Below, piece after piece: positions 36,142-44,990 of a stretch of 64,000 nucleotides of DNA. The position numbers and the translations under genes are program-made. Within the stretch, counting starts at the first letter, position 1. Every line of letters begins with the position of its first letter. This stretch comes from Corynebacterium aurimucosum (GTDB lineage Bacteria > Actinomycetota > Actinomycetes > Mycobacteriales > Mycobacteriaceae): the NCBI RefSeq assembly GCF_030408555.1, contig NZ_CP047048.1, positions 310,001-374,000 of the forward strand, written 5' to 3'. Under the pieces are notes generated by a model, which saw only the letters and a list, made by a program, of their open reading frames with translations, searched no databases and was not told the origin of the DNA.

Positions 36142-36766
36142 ATGAGCGGGGGCTGGGAGAACTATTTCATTCCAGGGACCAAGGTTCTGAAGAATCGCTT
36201 GGGGTTAGATGACGCAGAAGAACTACGGATCTTGGAAGAAAAGCTTGTATTTCTTCGGATGACCGAGTTGGACTCGGCACCTGTGGAAGGTGCTTTTGAT
36301 TATGCGCATTTCAAGGCCATACATCGACATCTTTTTCAGGATGTGTATGAATGGGCGGGTGAAGAGCGAACTGCCCCTACAGACCAGTTCATGATTAAGG
36401 CTGGGCATGCCTACTACCCGGCGGGACCGGAAATGACGAAAGGCAGCAGAGAAGCTGTTTGCGGGGCTTGCGAAGGACAATTTTCTGCGTGGTCTAGGGT
36501 TTGATGATTTCGTAGCCAAGCTGGCGGAGCTGTGGGGTGAGCTCAATGTGGTGCACAGCTTTAGGGAAGGGAATACCCGCACACAGACGGTGTTCTTTGA
36601 CGCGCTGGTTACGGCGGCAGGATATCAACTCGACGTGGAGCGGCTAGCGAGTGATAGCCGCGTGCGCGCGGAGTTTATTGCCGCGCGCTTTCACAGTCAG
36701 GACACTGGAGATAACGCGCAGCTGGAGGAGGTGCTGCGCGGGATCGTCGCACCGCAGGGCGGCTAG
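36142..36766 (+). pseudogene. Fic/DOC family AMP-transferase toxin, frameshifted
   Basis: The first frame (36142-36504) encodes the N-terminal part: YFIPGTKVLKNRLG, FDYAHFKAIHRHLFQDVYEWAGEER and YYPAGPEMTK. After a +1 change at the GG of 36442-36443 the sense continues in another frame as AAEKLFAGLAKDNFLRGLGFDDF. The active-site motif VVHSFREGNTRTQ follows, with the Fic His and Arg present, to a stop at 36764. Removing one G gives a 207-residue protein of normal Fic length. Fic enzymes AMPylate targets such as gyrase; here the toxin is probably dead unless the indel is a sequencing error. Confidence 0.88.
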
Positions 36767-36775
36767 AAGCCGGGT

Positions 36776-37614
36776 TTATCCCTTGTTGCGGAAGACGAAG
36801 ATGGAGGAGAAGTCCTGGTCGCCGTGCCCCATGGCCTGCTGCTCCTCAAAGCGCTCGATGGCGGCGGCCACTGCCGGCAGCGGCTTGTTGGCGGTCATCT
36901 CCATGAGCTTGGCGTCCTTGCACAGGGCGTCCACGGTGAAGTCACCCGGAGTGGTGTTGCGCTCGCCGGTGATGAACGGGCCCTTCATGTTCTTCATGAA
37001 GGCCAAGCCGGTGATGTCGAGCATCTCGAGGACGACTTCGGAATCGAGACCCTCAGACTCACCGAGGTGGAGTGCTTCGAGCACGCCCTCCGCGGTTACG
37101 GCGAGGGCCAGGTTGGCCAGGAGCTTGCCAATCGCTGCGGTGGCGGCGGATTCTACGCCGATGAGCTTGTTCTCGTCGGCCCAGGACTCGGCGATGGTCA
37201 TGGCGAGCTCACGGCGGTCGTCGTCAGGCGTGCCCACGTAGACGCCGAGCTTGCCCTCGCGCGCTGGGCCCAGTGAACCAACGACGGGCGCGTGGACATA
37301 AGAGTCAACCGCGGCGGCGAACTCGCGGGCGGCATGGGGGAGACGGTCGTGGTATCGATCCAGGTCACGCCCTCCGGGATGAGGTTGGTGTCAATGACTC
37401 GCTCACGGATGTCATCGGGCCCAAAGAGCGAGGTGATGATGACCTCTGCGCCCTCCACGGCGGCGGTGGGGGAATCGGCGAGGGTGGCTCCGGCGTCGAC
37501 CAGCGGCTGTGCGCGCTCGGCGGTGCGGTTCCACACAGTGAGCTCATGGTTCTTGAGAAGGTGTCGGGCGAGCTCGGTGCCCATGCGGCCAGTACCAAGG
37601 AATGCAATCTTCAT
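36776..37614 (-). pseudogene. NAD(P)-dependent beta-hydroxyacid dehydrogenase (GarR/3-HIBADH-like), frameshifted
   Basis: The N-terminal Rossmann part starts at ATG 37614 with MKIAFLGTGRMGTELARHLL and runs to WIDTTTVSP. A one-base loss in the G5 run at 37336-37340 then shifts the frame. The missing sense resumes as HAAREFAAAVDSYVHAPVVGS, then LGVYVGTPDDDRRELA, and continues to a stop at 36776. That part carries the GIESAATAAIGKLLANL-like substrate region with the catalytic Lys. The repaired protein would be about 279 residues. The homopolymer context makes a sequencing error a real alternative. Confidence 0.85.
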
Positions 37615-37686
37615 GCCGCCCAGTGTGCCATCATTGTGGGCAGGCTCGCCGCGATTCATGCGAGCCCCGGACGAGGGAGGCTGGCT

Positions 37687-38001
37687 ATGTCGTGGTTCGT
37701 GTTGATCTTCTCCGGTGCCTTCGAGGCCGTGTGGGCAGCGGCGCTGGATAAGTCGGAGGGCTTTAGCCGCCTGTGGCCCTCAGTGATCTTTTTCGTTGCC
37801 TGCGCCATTTCCATGGGTGGGTTGGGCTGGGCCATGAAGTCCATCCCCGTGGGCACGGCCTACGCGGTGTGGGCCGGCGTGGGCGCGGTGGTCACCGTCA
37901 TTTACTCCTTCGCCGCCGGGCACGAGGCGGCAACTGTCTGGAAGGTGCTGTTCCTCGCCATGATCATTGGCGGGATCGTGGGCCTGAAGGTAGTGCACTA
38001 G
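37687..38001 (+). CDS. SMR family efflux protein, SugE/Gdx-like
   Basis: A 104-residue four-helix transporter. Glu13 in FVLIFSGAFEAVWAAALDKSEGFSRL is the conserved proton/substrate-binding acid. The helix 2-3 segment MGGLGWAMKSIPVGTAYAVWAGVGAV is typical of the SugE/Gdx subgroup, which exports guanidinium, rather than EmrE. A longer open frame upstream (from 37273) is antisense to the dehydrogenase and is not real. I saw no guanidine riboswitch-like leader. SMR proteins often act as dimers or pairs, and only one gene is present. Confidence 0.9.
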   Translation: MSWFVLIFSGAFEAVWAAALDKSEGFSRLWPSVIFFVACAISMGGLGWAMKSIPVGTAYAVWAGVGAVVTVIYSFAAGHEAATVWKVLFLAMIIGGIVGLKVVH

Positions 38002-38034
38002 GAGGCGTCGTCGTTTGAAACGACGACGCGGGAT

Positions 38035-39330
38035 TTACTCGTAGCGCAGCGCCTCAATCGGGTCCAGCTTTGCGGCCTTGCCCGCAGGGTAGTAGCCAAA
38101 GAAGAGGCCAATAGCCAGCGAGAAGAGCAGCGAGAGGATAACCGCCCAGAGCGGCGGTGCCACGAGTGAGCCGATGGCGGCCGCACCCGCCATGCCGGCG
38201 GCAGTGCCGATGGCGATGCCGATGAGTCCACCGATGAGACAGACCACGATGGCCTCTGTGATGAACTGGATGCGGATATCGCGGCGGCGTGCGCCAAGCG
38301 CCTTGCGGATGCCAATCTCGCGGGTGCGCTCGGTGACGGTGATGAGCATAATGTTCATCACGCCAATGCCGCCGACGAGCAGCGAGATACCGCCGATGGC
38401 CGCGAGCACCAGGCTCATCGTGGTGAAGATCTGGTTCAAGGACGCGAGGTCATCGCTGAAGTCGGTCACTTTGACCATGTAGTCCGGGTTGTCCTTGTAG
38501 TAGCTATCGAAGACGCGCTGCAGGTTGCTGGCTACCGCGGCCTTGTCCAAGTCTGGGTTGCCGCGAACGGTGACCTCGCTGAAGGCGGTGCCGGCACCGG
38601 GGGAATCGGAAAGCTCGGCTTCCAGCGGGTAAGGAACGAAGGCGGATTGGCTGGGGCCACCGCCTACAAGAGGGCCGGTTTGCGGCTCTTCAAAAACGCC
38701 GATGACGGCGAGCTCAATAGGAGAGGCCTCTTGGCTTTCAAAGCTCACGTATTGGCCAATAGCGTCTTCAGGAGCGCCGAAGAGCTTGGTGGCGGTTTCC
38801 TTATCCAGCATGGCTACTGCTCGGCTGGAATCGATATCGTCTTCGCTGAGGAAGCGCCCGGCCACGATGGAATAGGAGGAGCCTGAGACATAGTCCGGGT
38901 TGGTCGGGCGGATGAGGAGGTTGGCGGTCTCCTCCCCGGATTCGCCCTCGACCACGAGGGCGCCGGAATAAGAGCTGTACTCGCCGATATTGATGCCGGT
39001 GATCTGATCTCCCAAGACCTCTTTGGCGCGGTCCAGCATGTCCGGGGTGAGCATCGAGGACTCGTCCTCGACATAGCCGCCGCCCATGAAAGGATCGTCG
39101 GCTTCTTCCTCTTCGCCCTCCTCAGGGCGCTCCTTGACCTGAACGGTGAAGTTATTGGCGCCCACCTTGTCCAAGTCTTTTTGAACCGAGGCCTGCAAGG
39201 AGTGGCCGAGTGTGACGATGGCGATCACCGCGGCGATGCCGATGATGACGCCTAAGAGTGTTAGCGCCGAGCGCATCTTGTTGGTGCGCAAGCTGGTCAG
39301 CGCCATCTTGGTGGATTCAGCGAAATTCAT
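38035..39330 (-). CDS. MacB-like ABC transporter permease
   Basis: A 431-residue protein of the MacB/FtsX type. TM1 is LTLLGVIIGIAAVIAIVTLGHSL. A large extracytoplasmic MacB_PCD domain (about 50-290) follows, and then three C-terminal helices including ISLLVGGIGVMNIMLITVTERTREIGIRKALGARRRDI, the FtsX family signature. The start at 39330 overlaps the ATPase stop (ATGA); the frame extends further upstream but that part is within the ATPase gene. With the ATPase and the membrane-fusion protein it forms a complete tripartite-type exporter for peptides or drugs. It ends at TAA 38035. Confidence 0.92.
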   Translation of the reverse strand: MNFAESTKMALTSLRTNKMRSALTLLGVIIGIAAVIAIVTLGHSLQASVQKDLDKVGANNFTVQVKERPEEGEEEEADDPFMGGGYVEDESSMLTPDMLDRAKEVLGDQITGINIGEYSSYSGALVVEGESGEETANLLIRPTNPDYVSGSSYSIVAGRFLSEDDIDSSRAVAMLDKETATKLFGAPEDAIGQYVSFESQEASPIELAVIGVFEEPQTGPLVGGGPSQSAFVPYPLEAELSDSPGAGTAFSEVTVRGNPDLDKAAVASNLQRVFDSYYKDNPDYMVKVTDFSDDLASLNQIFTTMSLVLAAIGGISLLVGGIGVMNIMLITVTERTREIGIRKALGARRRDIRIQFITEAIVVCLIGGLIGIAIGTAAGMAGAAAIGSLVAPPLWAVILSLLFSLAIGLFFGYYPAGKAAKLDPIEALRYE

Positions 39331-40001
39331 GACAACACCCCGTCCTTCATCGTGACGGTGCGGCTGCATTCATCAGCCAACTCCGGGTTGTGGGTAATGA
39401 ACAAGATGGTTTTTCCATGCGTGCGGTGCAGTTCGTGGAATAAGTCCATGACCATGCGGCCGGTCTGCGAATCCAGCGCGCCGGTGGGCTCGTCCGCCAG
39501 CAGAATCTCCGGCTGGTTGGCCAGTGCGCGGGCCACCGCCACGCGCTGCTTCTGACCACCGGATAGCTCATTAGGCAGGTGATTCATGCGGTCGGACATG
39601 CCGACCATCTCCAAAAGCTCTTCCGCGCACTGGGTGCGCTCGTGGGCTGAAACGCCCGCATAGACCATGGGCATCTCCACGTTCTTCAGCGCGGACATGC
39701 GGCCGATCAAGTTGAAGTTCTGGAAGATGAATCCGATTTTTTGGCCGCGGAAGGAGGCTAGTTTGTCGTCGCCAAGCGCCAGCGCATCCACGCCAGCCAG
39801 CTGGTATTCGCCGGCGGTGGGGCGGTCGAGCAAGCCGATGATGTTCATGAGCGTGGACTTGCCGGAGCCGGACTGGCCCACGACGGCCACGAACTCGCCT
39901 TCGTCCACGCTGAAGTCGAGGCCCGGGATGACGGTCAGCTCGCTGTCGAGACCCTCGTTGAAACGTTTGACGATTCCCCGCATCTCAATGAGGCGGCTCA
40001 T
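39327..40001 (-). CDS. MacB/LolD-like ABC transporter ATPase
   Basis: A 224-residue ATPase: Walker A VGQSGSGKSTLMNIIG, Q-loop FIFQNFNLIGRMSALKNVEMPM, signature LSGGQKQRVAVARAL, Walker B EILLADEPTGALD and the H-switch FITHNPELA. It belongs to the LolD/MacB class, which works with FtsX-type permeases by mechanotransmission. It overlaps both neighbours by 4 bp, so all three are one operon. Confidence 0.94.
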   Translation of the reverse strand: MSRLIEMRGIVKRFNEGLDSELTVIPGLDFSVDEGEFVAVVGQSGSGKSTLMNIIGLLDRPTAGEYQLAGVDALALGDDKLASFRGQKIGFIFQNFNLIGRMSALKNVEMPMVYAGVSAHERTQCAEELLEMVGMSDRMNHLPNELSGGQKQRVAVARALANQPEILLADEPTGALDSQTGRMVMDLFHELHRTHGKTILFITHNPELADECSRTVTMKDGVLS

Positions 40002-41608
40002 GCGTTCTCTTCCGCATCATCGGAGCCTTCTACGGAGGCGGACATGCCGACCATGTCCTTGTGCGTATCCGCCTGGCTGATGACGGTCTCGCCCTCCTTG
40101 AGGCCGGAGGAGATGGCGGCGGAGAAATCGGATTCGCTGGCCACCTTGACCTCGCGCGCCTGGATCGTGCCGTTGTCGACGACGAGGACGTTCTTCTTTC
40201 CGCCGTCTTCATAGATGGCGGAGAGCGGCACGGTGATGGCGTTCTTATCCTTCTTCGTAATGATTTTCACCTTCGTGGTGGAACCGAGGCGCAGGCCCTC
40301 GCGGTTGCCATCGACGTGGATGTGCACGGGGAATTCGGGCTTGGTAGAACCAGTTGGCTTGCCGGAGCCGCCCCCTGCACCAGCCTCGACATCGGGCTGC
40401 TCAGCGGTGGGGGAGATGAAGGTGACTTTGCCCTTGTATTCTTTGCCAGGGCTTGATGGCGAGGTGAAGGAGACTTCATCGCCGACCTTGATGCGGGCGA
40501 TATCGCCCTCCTTGACCGTGGATTTCACCAGCAGGGAGGAGTCATCCGCCACGGTGAGGATGGGGCCCTCGGCCGGGGCGCCGGCCTGGCCGTTGACGGC
40601 GGTGACAACGCCTGCCAGAGGGGAGCGCAGGTCGGCTTGGGAGAGCCGGTACTCCAGCGGCCCATTTTCCTTGGCGTTATTCGCGCTTGCCGACGCCGCC
40701 GATTCCACCGCGTGGTTCACCGCCTGGGACTGGGAGGAAATCTGCTGCTCGATGGCCAGGTTGCTGGCTTGCAGCGCGCGTTCGGCATCGGCAACCGCTT
40801 GGTAGGAGGAAGCGGTGGCGCGCTGTTGCTCGCCCAGCTCGCGGTCGATACCGCGGAGGACGCGGCCATAGGATTCCTCGGACTGCTTGAGCTGGCGCTC
40901 AGAATCCTGCACTGCCTCATCGGAGTCCAGATAGCTCAAGAAAGCGCTGGCGGTGTTGAGGCCGGAGGGATCCTCGGTGGCAGTGCCGAGGGAGGCCAGT
41001 GCGGACTGGAAAGACTTGGACTCCGCATCGCGCACACCAGAACGTGCTTGCTCGACGGCGGCGCGGGCCTCTGCAATCTCGGGGCGGTCGCCCTTGGTGG
41101 CCAAGGCTTCATCGAGCTTGCGCTGTGCTTCGGCGTATTCGGTCTGCGCCGAGTTCACGGCGGATTGGGCGCTGTTGACCTCGGGGTTGAGGCCTTGGTC
41201 GAGGGAATCCTGAAGCTGGCGCAGCTGCAGCTGGGCGTCCTCAATCTGGTGGACGGCCTCAAGCTTGCCTGCCTCCTGGGAGGTGCGCTGGGCCTCGAGC
41301 TCACGCTCGGTTTCGGTGGTGTCCATGCGGCCGAGCAACTGTTGGGCCTCGACGCGGTCACCCACTTTCGCGTCCAAGGACTGGATGGGGCCGGTCAGCG
41401 AGGTGGTCAGCGAGAGTTCGCGCTCGGCAGAAACCGTTCCGGAGGCGGAGACGGAACTGATGAGGTCTTCTTTGGCGGTTGTCGTGACATCGGTTGCGGT
41501 GAGCTGAATATCGGAAGACCCACTGGTTAGTGCGTACATTCCACCGCCGCCTGCGAGGAGAACCGCAGCGATAGCGCCAGCAGTGATGCCGAGAGCTTTC
41601 TTATTCAT
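39998..41608 (-). CDS. MacA-like membrane fusion (HlyD family) protein
   Basis: A 536-residue protein with an N-terminal membrane anchor (ALGITAGAIAAVLLAGGGGMYAL). A lipoyl/barrel-sandwich half-motif (GPIQSLDAKVGDRVEAQQLLGRMD) is followed by a long alpha-helical coiled hairpin (about 95-310, rich in Gln, Ala and Glu). The second lipoyl half is DLRSPLAGVVTAVNGQAGAPA, then beta-barrel domains and an acidic tail. It has a Gly/Ser/Pro linker near 430-445. ATG at 41608 follows TAAGGGA. Two TCAGGTTAAC repeats in the promoter region suggest regulator binding. Confidence 0.92.
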   Translation of the reverse strand: MNKKALGITAGAIAAVLLAGGGGMYALTSGSSDIQLTATDVTTTAKEDLISSVSASGTVSAERELSLTTSLTGPIQSLDAKVGDRVEAQQLLGRMDTTETERELEAQRTSQEAGKLEAVHQIEDAQLQLRQLQDSLDQGLNPEVNSAQSAVNSAQTEYAEAQRKLDEALATKGDRPEIAEARAAVEQARSGVRDAESKSFQSALASLGTATEDPSGLNTASAFLSYLDSDEAVQDSERQLKQSEESYGRVLRGIDRELGEQQRATASSYQAVADAERALQASNLAIEQQISSQSQAVNHAVESAASASANNAKENGPLEYRLSQADLRSPLAGVVTAVNGQAGAPAEGPILTVADDSSLLVKSTVKEGDIARIKVGDEVSFTSPSSPGKEYKGKVTFISPTAEQPDVEAGAGGGSGKPTGSTKPEFPVHIHVDGNREGLRLGSTTKVKIITKKDKNAITVPLSAIYEDGGKKNVLVVDNGTIQAREVKVASESDFSAAISSGLKEGETVISQADTHKDMVGMSASVEGSDDAEENA

Positions 41609-41621
41609 GAATCCCTTACTG

Positions 41622-41660
41622 TCAGGTTAACGCCGTCATTGAAATCGGGTTCAGGTTAAC
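41622..41660 (-). promoter_or_regulatory. Direct repeat pair upstream of the MacAB operon
   Basis: TCAGGTTAAC occurs identically at 41622-41631 and 41651-41660, a 29-bp period close to three helical turns. The repeats lie 14-52 bp upstream of the macA-like start, as expected for tandem response-regulator sites. Confidence 0.5.
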
Positions 41661-41732
41661 TCTCGGACATGTTTCTTGTCATGCACAGCGGGGGGAATAT
41701 AGGAGGTAGATCAGGGTCTACCCTTAGAGGTT

Positions 41733-42206
41733 TTAGAAGGGCACGTCGATGTAGATCTCCTCCGCTTTGGGCAGCGGGGGAAGCGTAGGTATGTGGTCGA
41801 GCCCTTCCTGGACTTCCGGCGGGATGGGAATGTGCGGGGGTTTGGGAAGCTCAAACTTGGGTTTGGGGCTCTGTGGCGGGGCCGGGTGCGGTGCTGGTGC
41901 GGGCGCTGGCGCTGGCGCTGGGGCACGGAGCGTAACGGTTTCTACCTGTGGTGCTGGTGCCTCAACCTTCGTGGGTGCGGGAGCTGGTGCCTGGGCTTCA
42001 GGTTCTGGTTCGGCTGGGGCTGGCGCGATGGAGGTGGTGTCGCCCAAGCGGTTGACCGGCTGAGGTAGGGCATTCGGCTCCCAGGACGTCGGTGGGGCCG
42101 AGGTAATGGGACCGGGCTCGCTTCGCGGAGCGGTTTCTGCCTGCGTGGTGGCACAGGCAGACAGCGGAAGGCAGGCAAGAATGATAAGAAATCGGCGTGA
42201 AGCCAT
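41733..42206 (-). CDS. Pro/Ala-rich lipoprotein
   Basis: A 157-residue exported lipoprotein. The signal peptide MASRRFLIILACLPLSACATT ends in lipobox LSAC with the modified Cys at residue 18. The mature part is dominated by Pro, Ala and Glu (for example APAPAPAPAPAPHPAPP near residues 97-113) and likely extends through the cell wall. No enzymatic domain is visible. ATG at 42206 has a strong RBS (AAGGGGGA), unlike the frame-extended start at 42275. It is the last gene of the accessory block, next to hemL. Confidence 0.82.
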   Translation of the reverse strand: MASRRFLIILACLPLSACATTQAETAPRSEPGPITSAPPTSWEPNALPQPVNRLGDTTSIAPAPAEPEPEAQAPAPAPTKVEAPAPQVETVTLRAPAPAPAPAPAPHPAPPQSPKPKFELPKPPHIPIPPEVQEGLDHIPTLPPLPKAEEIYIDVPF

Positions 42207-42405
42207 GGGAATCCCCCTTAAGTAGTGCCTCTCCGCAGCGCACCCCAGCGCCGAAATAAAGAAAGGCAGAATCAACAGTGTGCTGCCAGCATAGCGCCAC
42301 AGTGGCGGGTGCGCAGCGCGAGCGTGTCGAGGGCGCGCGCGAGGCTTTGGAGGAGCGACCGTGGGACACGAGGGGACTCCAACTTTTGTATAGGGCTAAA
42401 ACCGA

Positions 42406-42411
42406 TACAAT
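42406..42411 (+). promoter_or_regulatory. -10 box of hemL
   Basis: TACAAT lies 7 bp before the hemL ATG at 42419, so the transcript would be leaderless. No RBS is present between them. Confidence 0.55.
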
Positions 42412-42418
42412 GTGGGCT

Positions 42419-43744
42419 ATGCCTAACTCCAGCCAGCTAAACCAGCAGAATACGTCCCAGTCCGCCGAGTGGTTCGAGCGCGCCACCAAGGTCACCCCGG
42501 GCGGTGTGAATTCCCCGGTCCGCGCCTTCGGATCCGTGGGCGGCCAAGCCCGCGTTATCGCTCGCGGTGAGGGCTCCCGCCTGTGGGATATCGACGGCAA
42601 CGAGTACGTCGACCTGGTCAGCTCCTATGGCCCGATGATCCACGGCAATGCCCACCCGGCCATCGTGGAGGCAGTGCAGAAGGCGGCTGCCGACGGCCTC
42701 TCCTTCGGCGCCCCCACCGAGGGCGAGACGCTGCTGGCGGAGCACATCGTCAAGCGCACCGCCGTGGAGCAGGTGCGCCTGGTCAACTCCGGTACCGAGG
42801 CCACCATGTCCGCCGTGCGGCTGGCCCGTGGTTTCACCGGCCGCGCCAAGGTCCTGAAGTTTGAGGGCTGCTACCACGGCCACGTGGACGCGCTGTTGGC
42901 GTCGGCTGGCTCCGGCGTGGCCACCTTCGCGCTCCCGGATTCCCCGGGCGTGACCGGCGCCTCGGCCGCGGATACCATCGTTGTTCCTTATAACGATCTC
43001 GACGCCGTCCGCGAGGCCTTTGCCGCGCACCCGGGAGAGATCGCCTGCATCATCGCCGAAGCCGCGGCGGGCAACATGGGCACCGTGGCCCCAGAGGAGG
43101 GCTTCAACGCGGCACTCAAGGAGATCGCGCATGCCGACGGCGCCCTGCTCATCCTCGACGAGGTCATGACCGGTTTCCGCACCTCCTACAAGGGCTGGTT
43201 CGGCGTCGATGGGGTAGCGGGTGACCTGGTGACCTTCGGGAAGGTGGTCTCCGGCGGCCTGCCGGCCGCTGCCTTCGGTGGTCGCGCCGACGTGATGGCT
43301 TCGCTGGCACCGTCGGGCCCTGTCTACCAGGCGGGCACGCTGTCCGGTAACCCGGTAGCGATGGCCTCCGGCCTAGCATCACTGGAGCTCGCAAACGAAG
43401 AGCTGTACCCGCGCCTGCAGGCCAACGCGGACCGCCTGACCGGCCTGATAACGGCGGCGCTTGATGCCGCCGGCGTGGCACACCACATCCAGCGCGCAGA
43501 GACGATGTTCTCCATCCGCTTCGCCGAGGGCCAGGGCCGCAACTTCGCCGATATGCAGGCCGCCGATACCTGGCGTTTCGCCCCCTTCTTCCACGCACTG
43601 CTGGAGGGCGGCGTGTACGTCCCGCCGTCAGCCTTCGAGACCTGGTTTGTGTCTGACGCGCTCACGGACAAAGATTTTGAGGTAATCGAGGCAGCTCTCA
43701 AGCCTGCCGCCCAGGCCGCTGCCAGCGCGCAGCGCCCGCACTAA
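42419..43744 (+). CDS. hemL: Glutamate-1-semialdehyde 2,1-aminomutase
   Basis: A 441-residue PLP enzyme (class III aminotransferase fold) that converts glutamate-1-semialdehyde to 5-aminolevulinate. Signatures are [51 protein letters not shown] and [11 protein letters not shown] with the PLP Asp. The PLP Lys is near residue 275 in [19 protein letters not shown] frame-open extension upstream to 42278 is rejected because MPNSSQ follows a -10 box and matches family starts. In C. glutamicum this gene directly follows hemY; here an 11.7-kb block lies between. Confidence 0.96.
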   Translation: MPNSSQLNQQNTSQSAEWFERATKVTPGGVNSPVRAFGSVGGQARVIARGEGSRLWDIDGNEYVDLVSSYGPMIHGNAHPAIVEAVQKAAADGLSFGAPTEGETLLAEHIVKRTAVEQVRLVNSGTEATMSAVRLARGFTGRAKVLKFEGCYHGHVDALLASAGSGVATFALPDSPGVTGASAADTIVVPYNDLDAVREAFAAHPGEIACIIAEAAAGNMGTVAPEEGFNAALKEIAHADGALLILDEVMTGFRTSYKGWFGVDGVAGDLVTFGKVVSGGLPAAAFGGRADVMASLAPSGPVYQAGTLSGNPVAMASGLASLELANEELYPRLQANADRLTGLITAALDAAGVAHHIQRAETMFSIRFAEGQGRNFADMQAADTWRFAPFFHALLEGGVYVPPSAFETWFVSDALTDKDFEVIEAALKPAAQAAASAQRPH

Positions 43745-43776
43745 ACCAACCATGTTGAGGGGATAGACACAGGCAT

Positions 43777-44385
43777 ATGTCCACCACCATCGTCCACTTC
43801 GTCCGCCACGGCGAGGTTTATAACCCGGATAAGATCCTCTACGGGCGCATCCCGGGCTATCACTTGTCCTCCCGTGGGCATTCCATGGCCGCACGCACGG
43901 CGAAAGCCTTTGAGGGCCATGACGTGACCTACCTGGCGGCCTCGCCGCTGCAGCGCGCGCAGGAAACCGCGCTGCCGATTGCGCAGGTGACGGGCTTGGA
44001 GGTGGACGTCGACAAGGGCGTCATCGAGTCCGGCAACCGCTTCGAGGGCCTGCGCACCAAGGGTTGGAACTCGCAGCTGTGGAACCCGCAGCGCTGGCCG
44101 CTCATGGTCAACCCGCTTGAGCCCTCGTGGGGCGAGCCTTTCGAGGAGATCGCCGCGCGCATGATGGACGCCGCTGAGCGCGCTCGTTCCAAGGCTGAGG
44201 GGTACGAGGCCATCGTGGTGTCCCACCAGCTGCCCATCGTCATGGTGCAGCGCACCGTGTTGGGCAAGCGCCTGGCCCACGCGCCGTGGGACCGCCAATG
44301 CGCTCTCGCCTCGGTGACCTCGCTGGTCTACCGCGACCGCGAGATTATCGATATCTTCTACTCCGAACCTGCACAGGACATCTAA
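43777..44385 (+). CDS. Histidine phosphatase family protein
   Basis: A 202-residue member of the phosphoglycerate mutase-like superfamily. The phospho-His motif is HFVRHGEVYNPDKILYGRIPGYHLS. The second conserved His is in AIVVSHQLPIVMVQR, and ASPLQRAQETALPIA is typical. It is conserved between hemL and the cytochrome c biogenesis genes in corynebacteria. Its substrate is unknown, and it is too divergent to be a glycolytic mutase. The stop overlaps the next start by 1 bp (TAATG). Confidence 0.9.
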   Translation: MSTTIVHFVRHGEVYNPDKILYGRIPGYHLSSRGHSMAARTAKAFEGHDVTYLAASPLQRAQETALPIAQVTGLEVDVDKGVIESGNRFEGLRTKGWNSQLWNPQRWPLMVNPLEPSWGEPFEEIAARMMDAAERARSKAEGYEAIVVSHQLPIVMVQRTVLGKRLAHAPWDRQCALASVTSLVYRDREIIDIFYSEPAQDI

Positions 44386-44990
44386 TGGCGCGTAAAACTA
44401 TCCGCGCCGCCGTGGCCGGTGTCGTTGCTGTGTTTGCCTTAGCTGGCTGTACACAGAGCGAGGAGAATGCACAGAACGCCGTTGCTTCCGGCGGCACCTT
44501 CGAGTTTATTTCACCCGGCGGGCAGACCACCATTCGTTACGAGGAAGCAGACCGCAAACCACTCAAGGATTTCTCCGGTGAGGACCTGCGGGATGAGTCC
44601 ACGACAATCAAGCTCTCGGATTTTCAGGACCAGATCGTCGTCCTGAATTCCTGGGGCCAGTGGTGCGCGCCGTGCCGCTCCGAATCGGATGACCTCCAGG
44701 CCATCCACTCGGAGCTGCAAAAGCGCAAGGTCGGCACCGTGCTAGGCATCAATGTCAAGGACTTCAACCCGGAGATCTCCCGGGATTTTATGGCCGATAA
44801 CGGCCTGGAGTACCCCTCCATCTATGACCCGCCCTTCAAGACGGCCGCGGCGCTCGGCGGCGTGCCCACCTCCGTGGTGCCCACCACCATCGTGTTGGAT
44901 AAGCAGCACCGCCCCGCCGCAGTCTTCCTGACGGAGATCACGGAGAAGGATGTCCTTGAGGTCGTCGACGAGCTGGAGAAAGAACAGTGA
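44385..44990 (+). CDS. TlpA/ResA-like thioredoxin-fold lipoprotein
   Basis: A 201-residue exported protein. The signal with lipobox LAGC (Cys22) anchors it in the membrane. The thioredoxin fold has the redox motif WGQWCAPCRSESDDL and the cis-Pro region VVPTTIVLD. It should keep apocytochrome c heme-binding cysteines reduced, receiving electrons from the adjacent CcdA. Start ATG at 44385 overlaps the previous stop. The gene overlaps ccdA by 4 bp. Confidence 0.93.
   Translation: MARKTIRAAVAGVVAVFALAGCTQSEENAQNAVASGGTFEFISPGGQTTIRYEEADRKPLKDFSGEDLRDESTTIKLSDFQDQIVVLNSWGQWCAPCRSESDDLQAIHSELQKRKVGTVLGINVKDFNPEISRDFMADNGLEYPSIYDPPFKTAAALGGVPTSVVPTTIVLDKQHRPAAVFLTEITEKDVLEVVDELEKEQ

Noticed and set aside
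37273..37686. N-terminal extension of the SMR gene frame
   Set aside because: This part is antisense to the dehydrogenase gene, and SugE-type proteins start at MSWFVLIFSG.
41766..42063. Plus-strand Gly-rich ORF opposite the lipoprotein
   Set aside because: Gly/Ala repeats are the reverse complement of the Pro/Ala-rich coding sequence; the lipoprotein has an RBS and lipobox.
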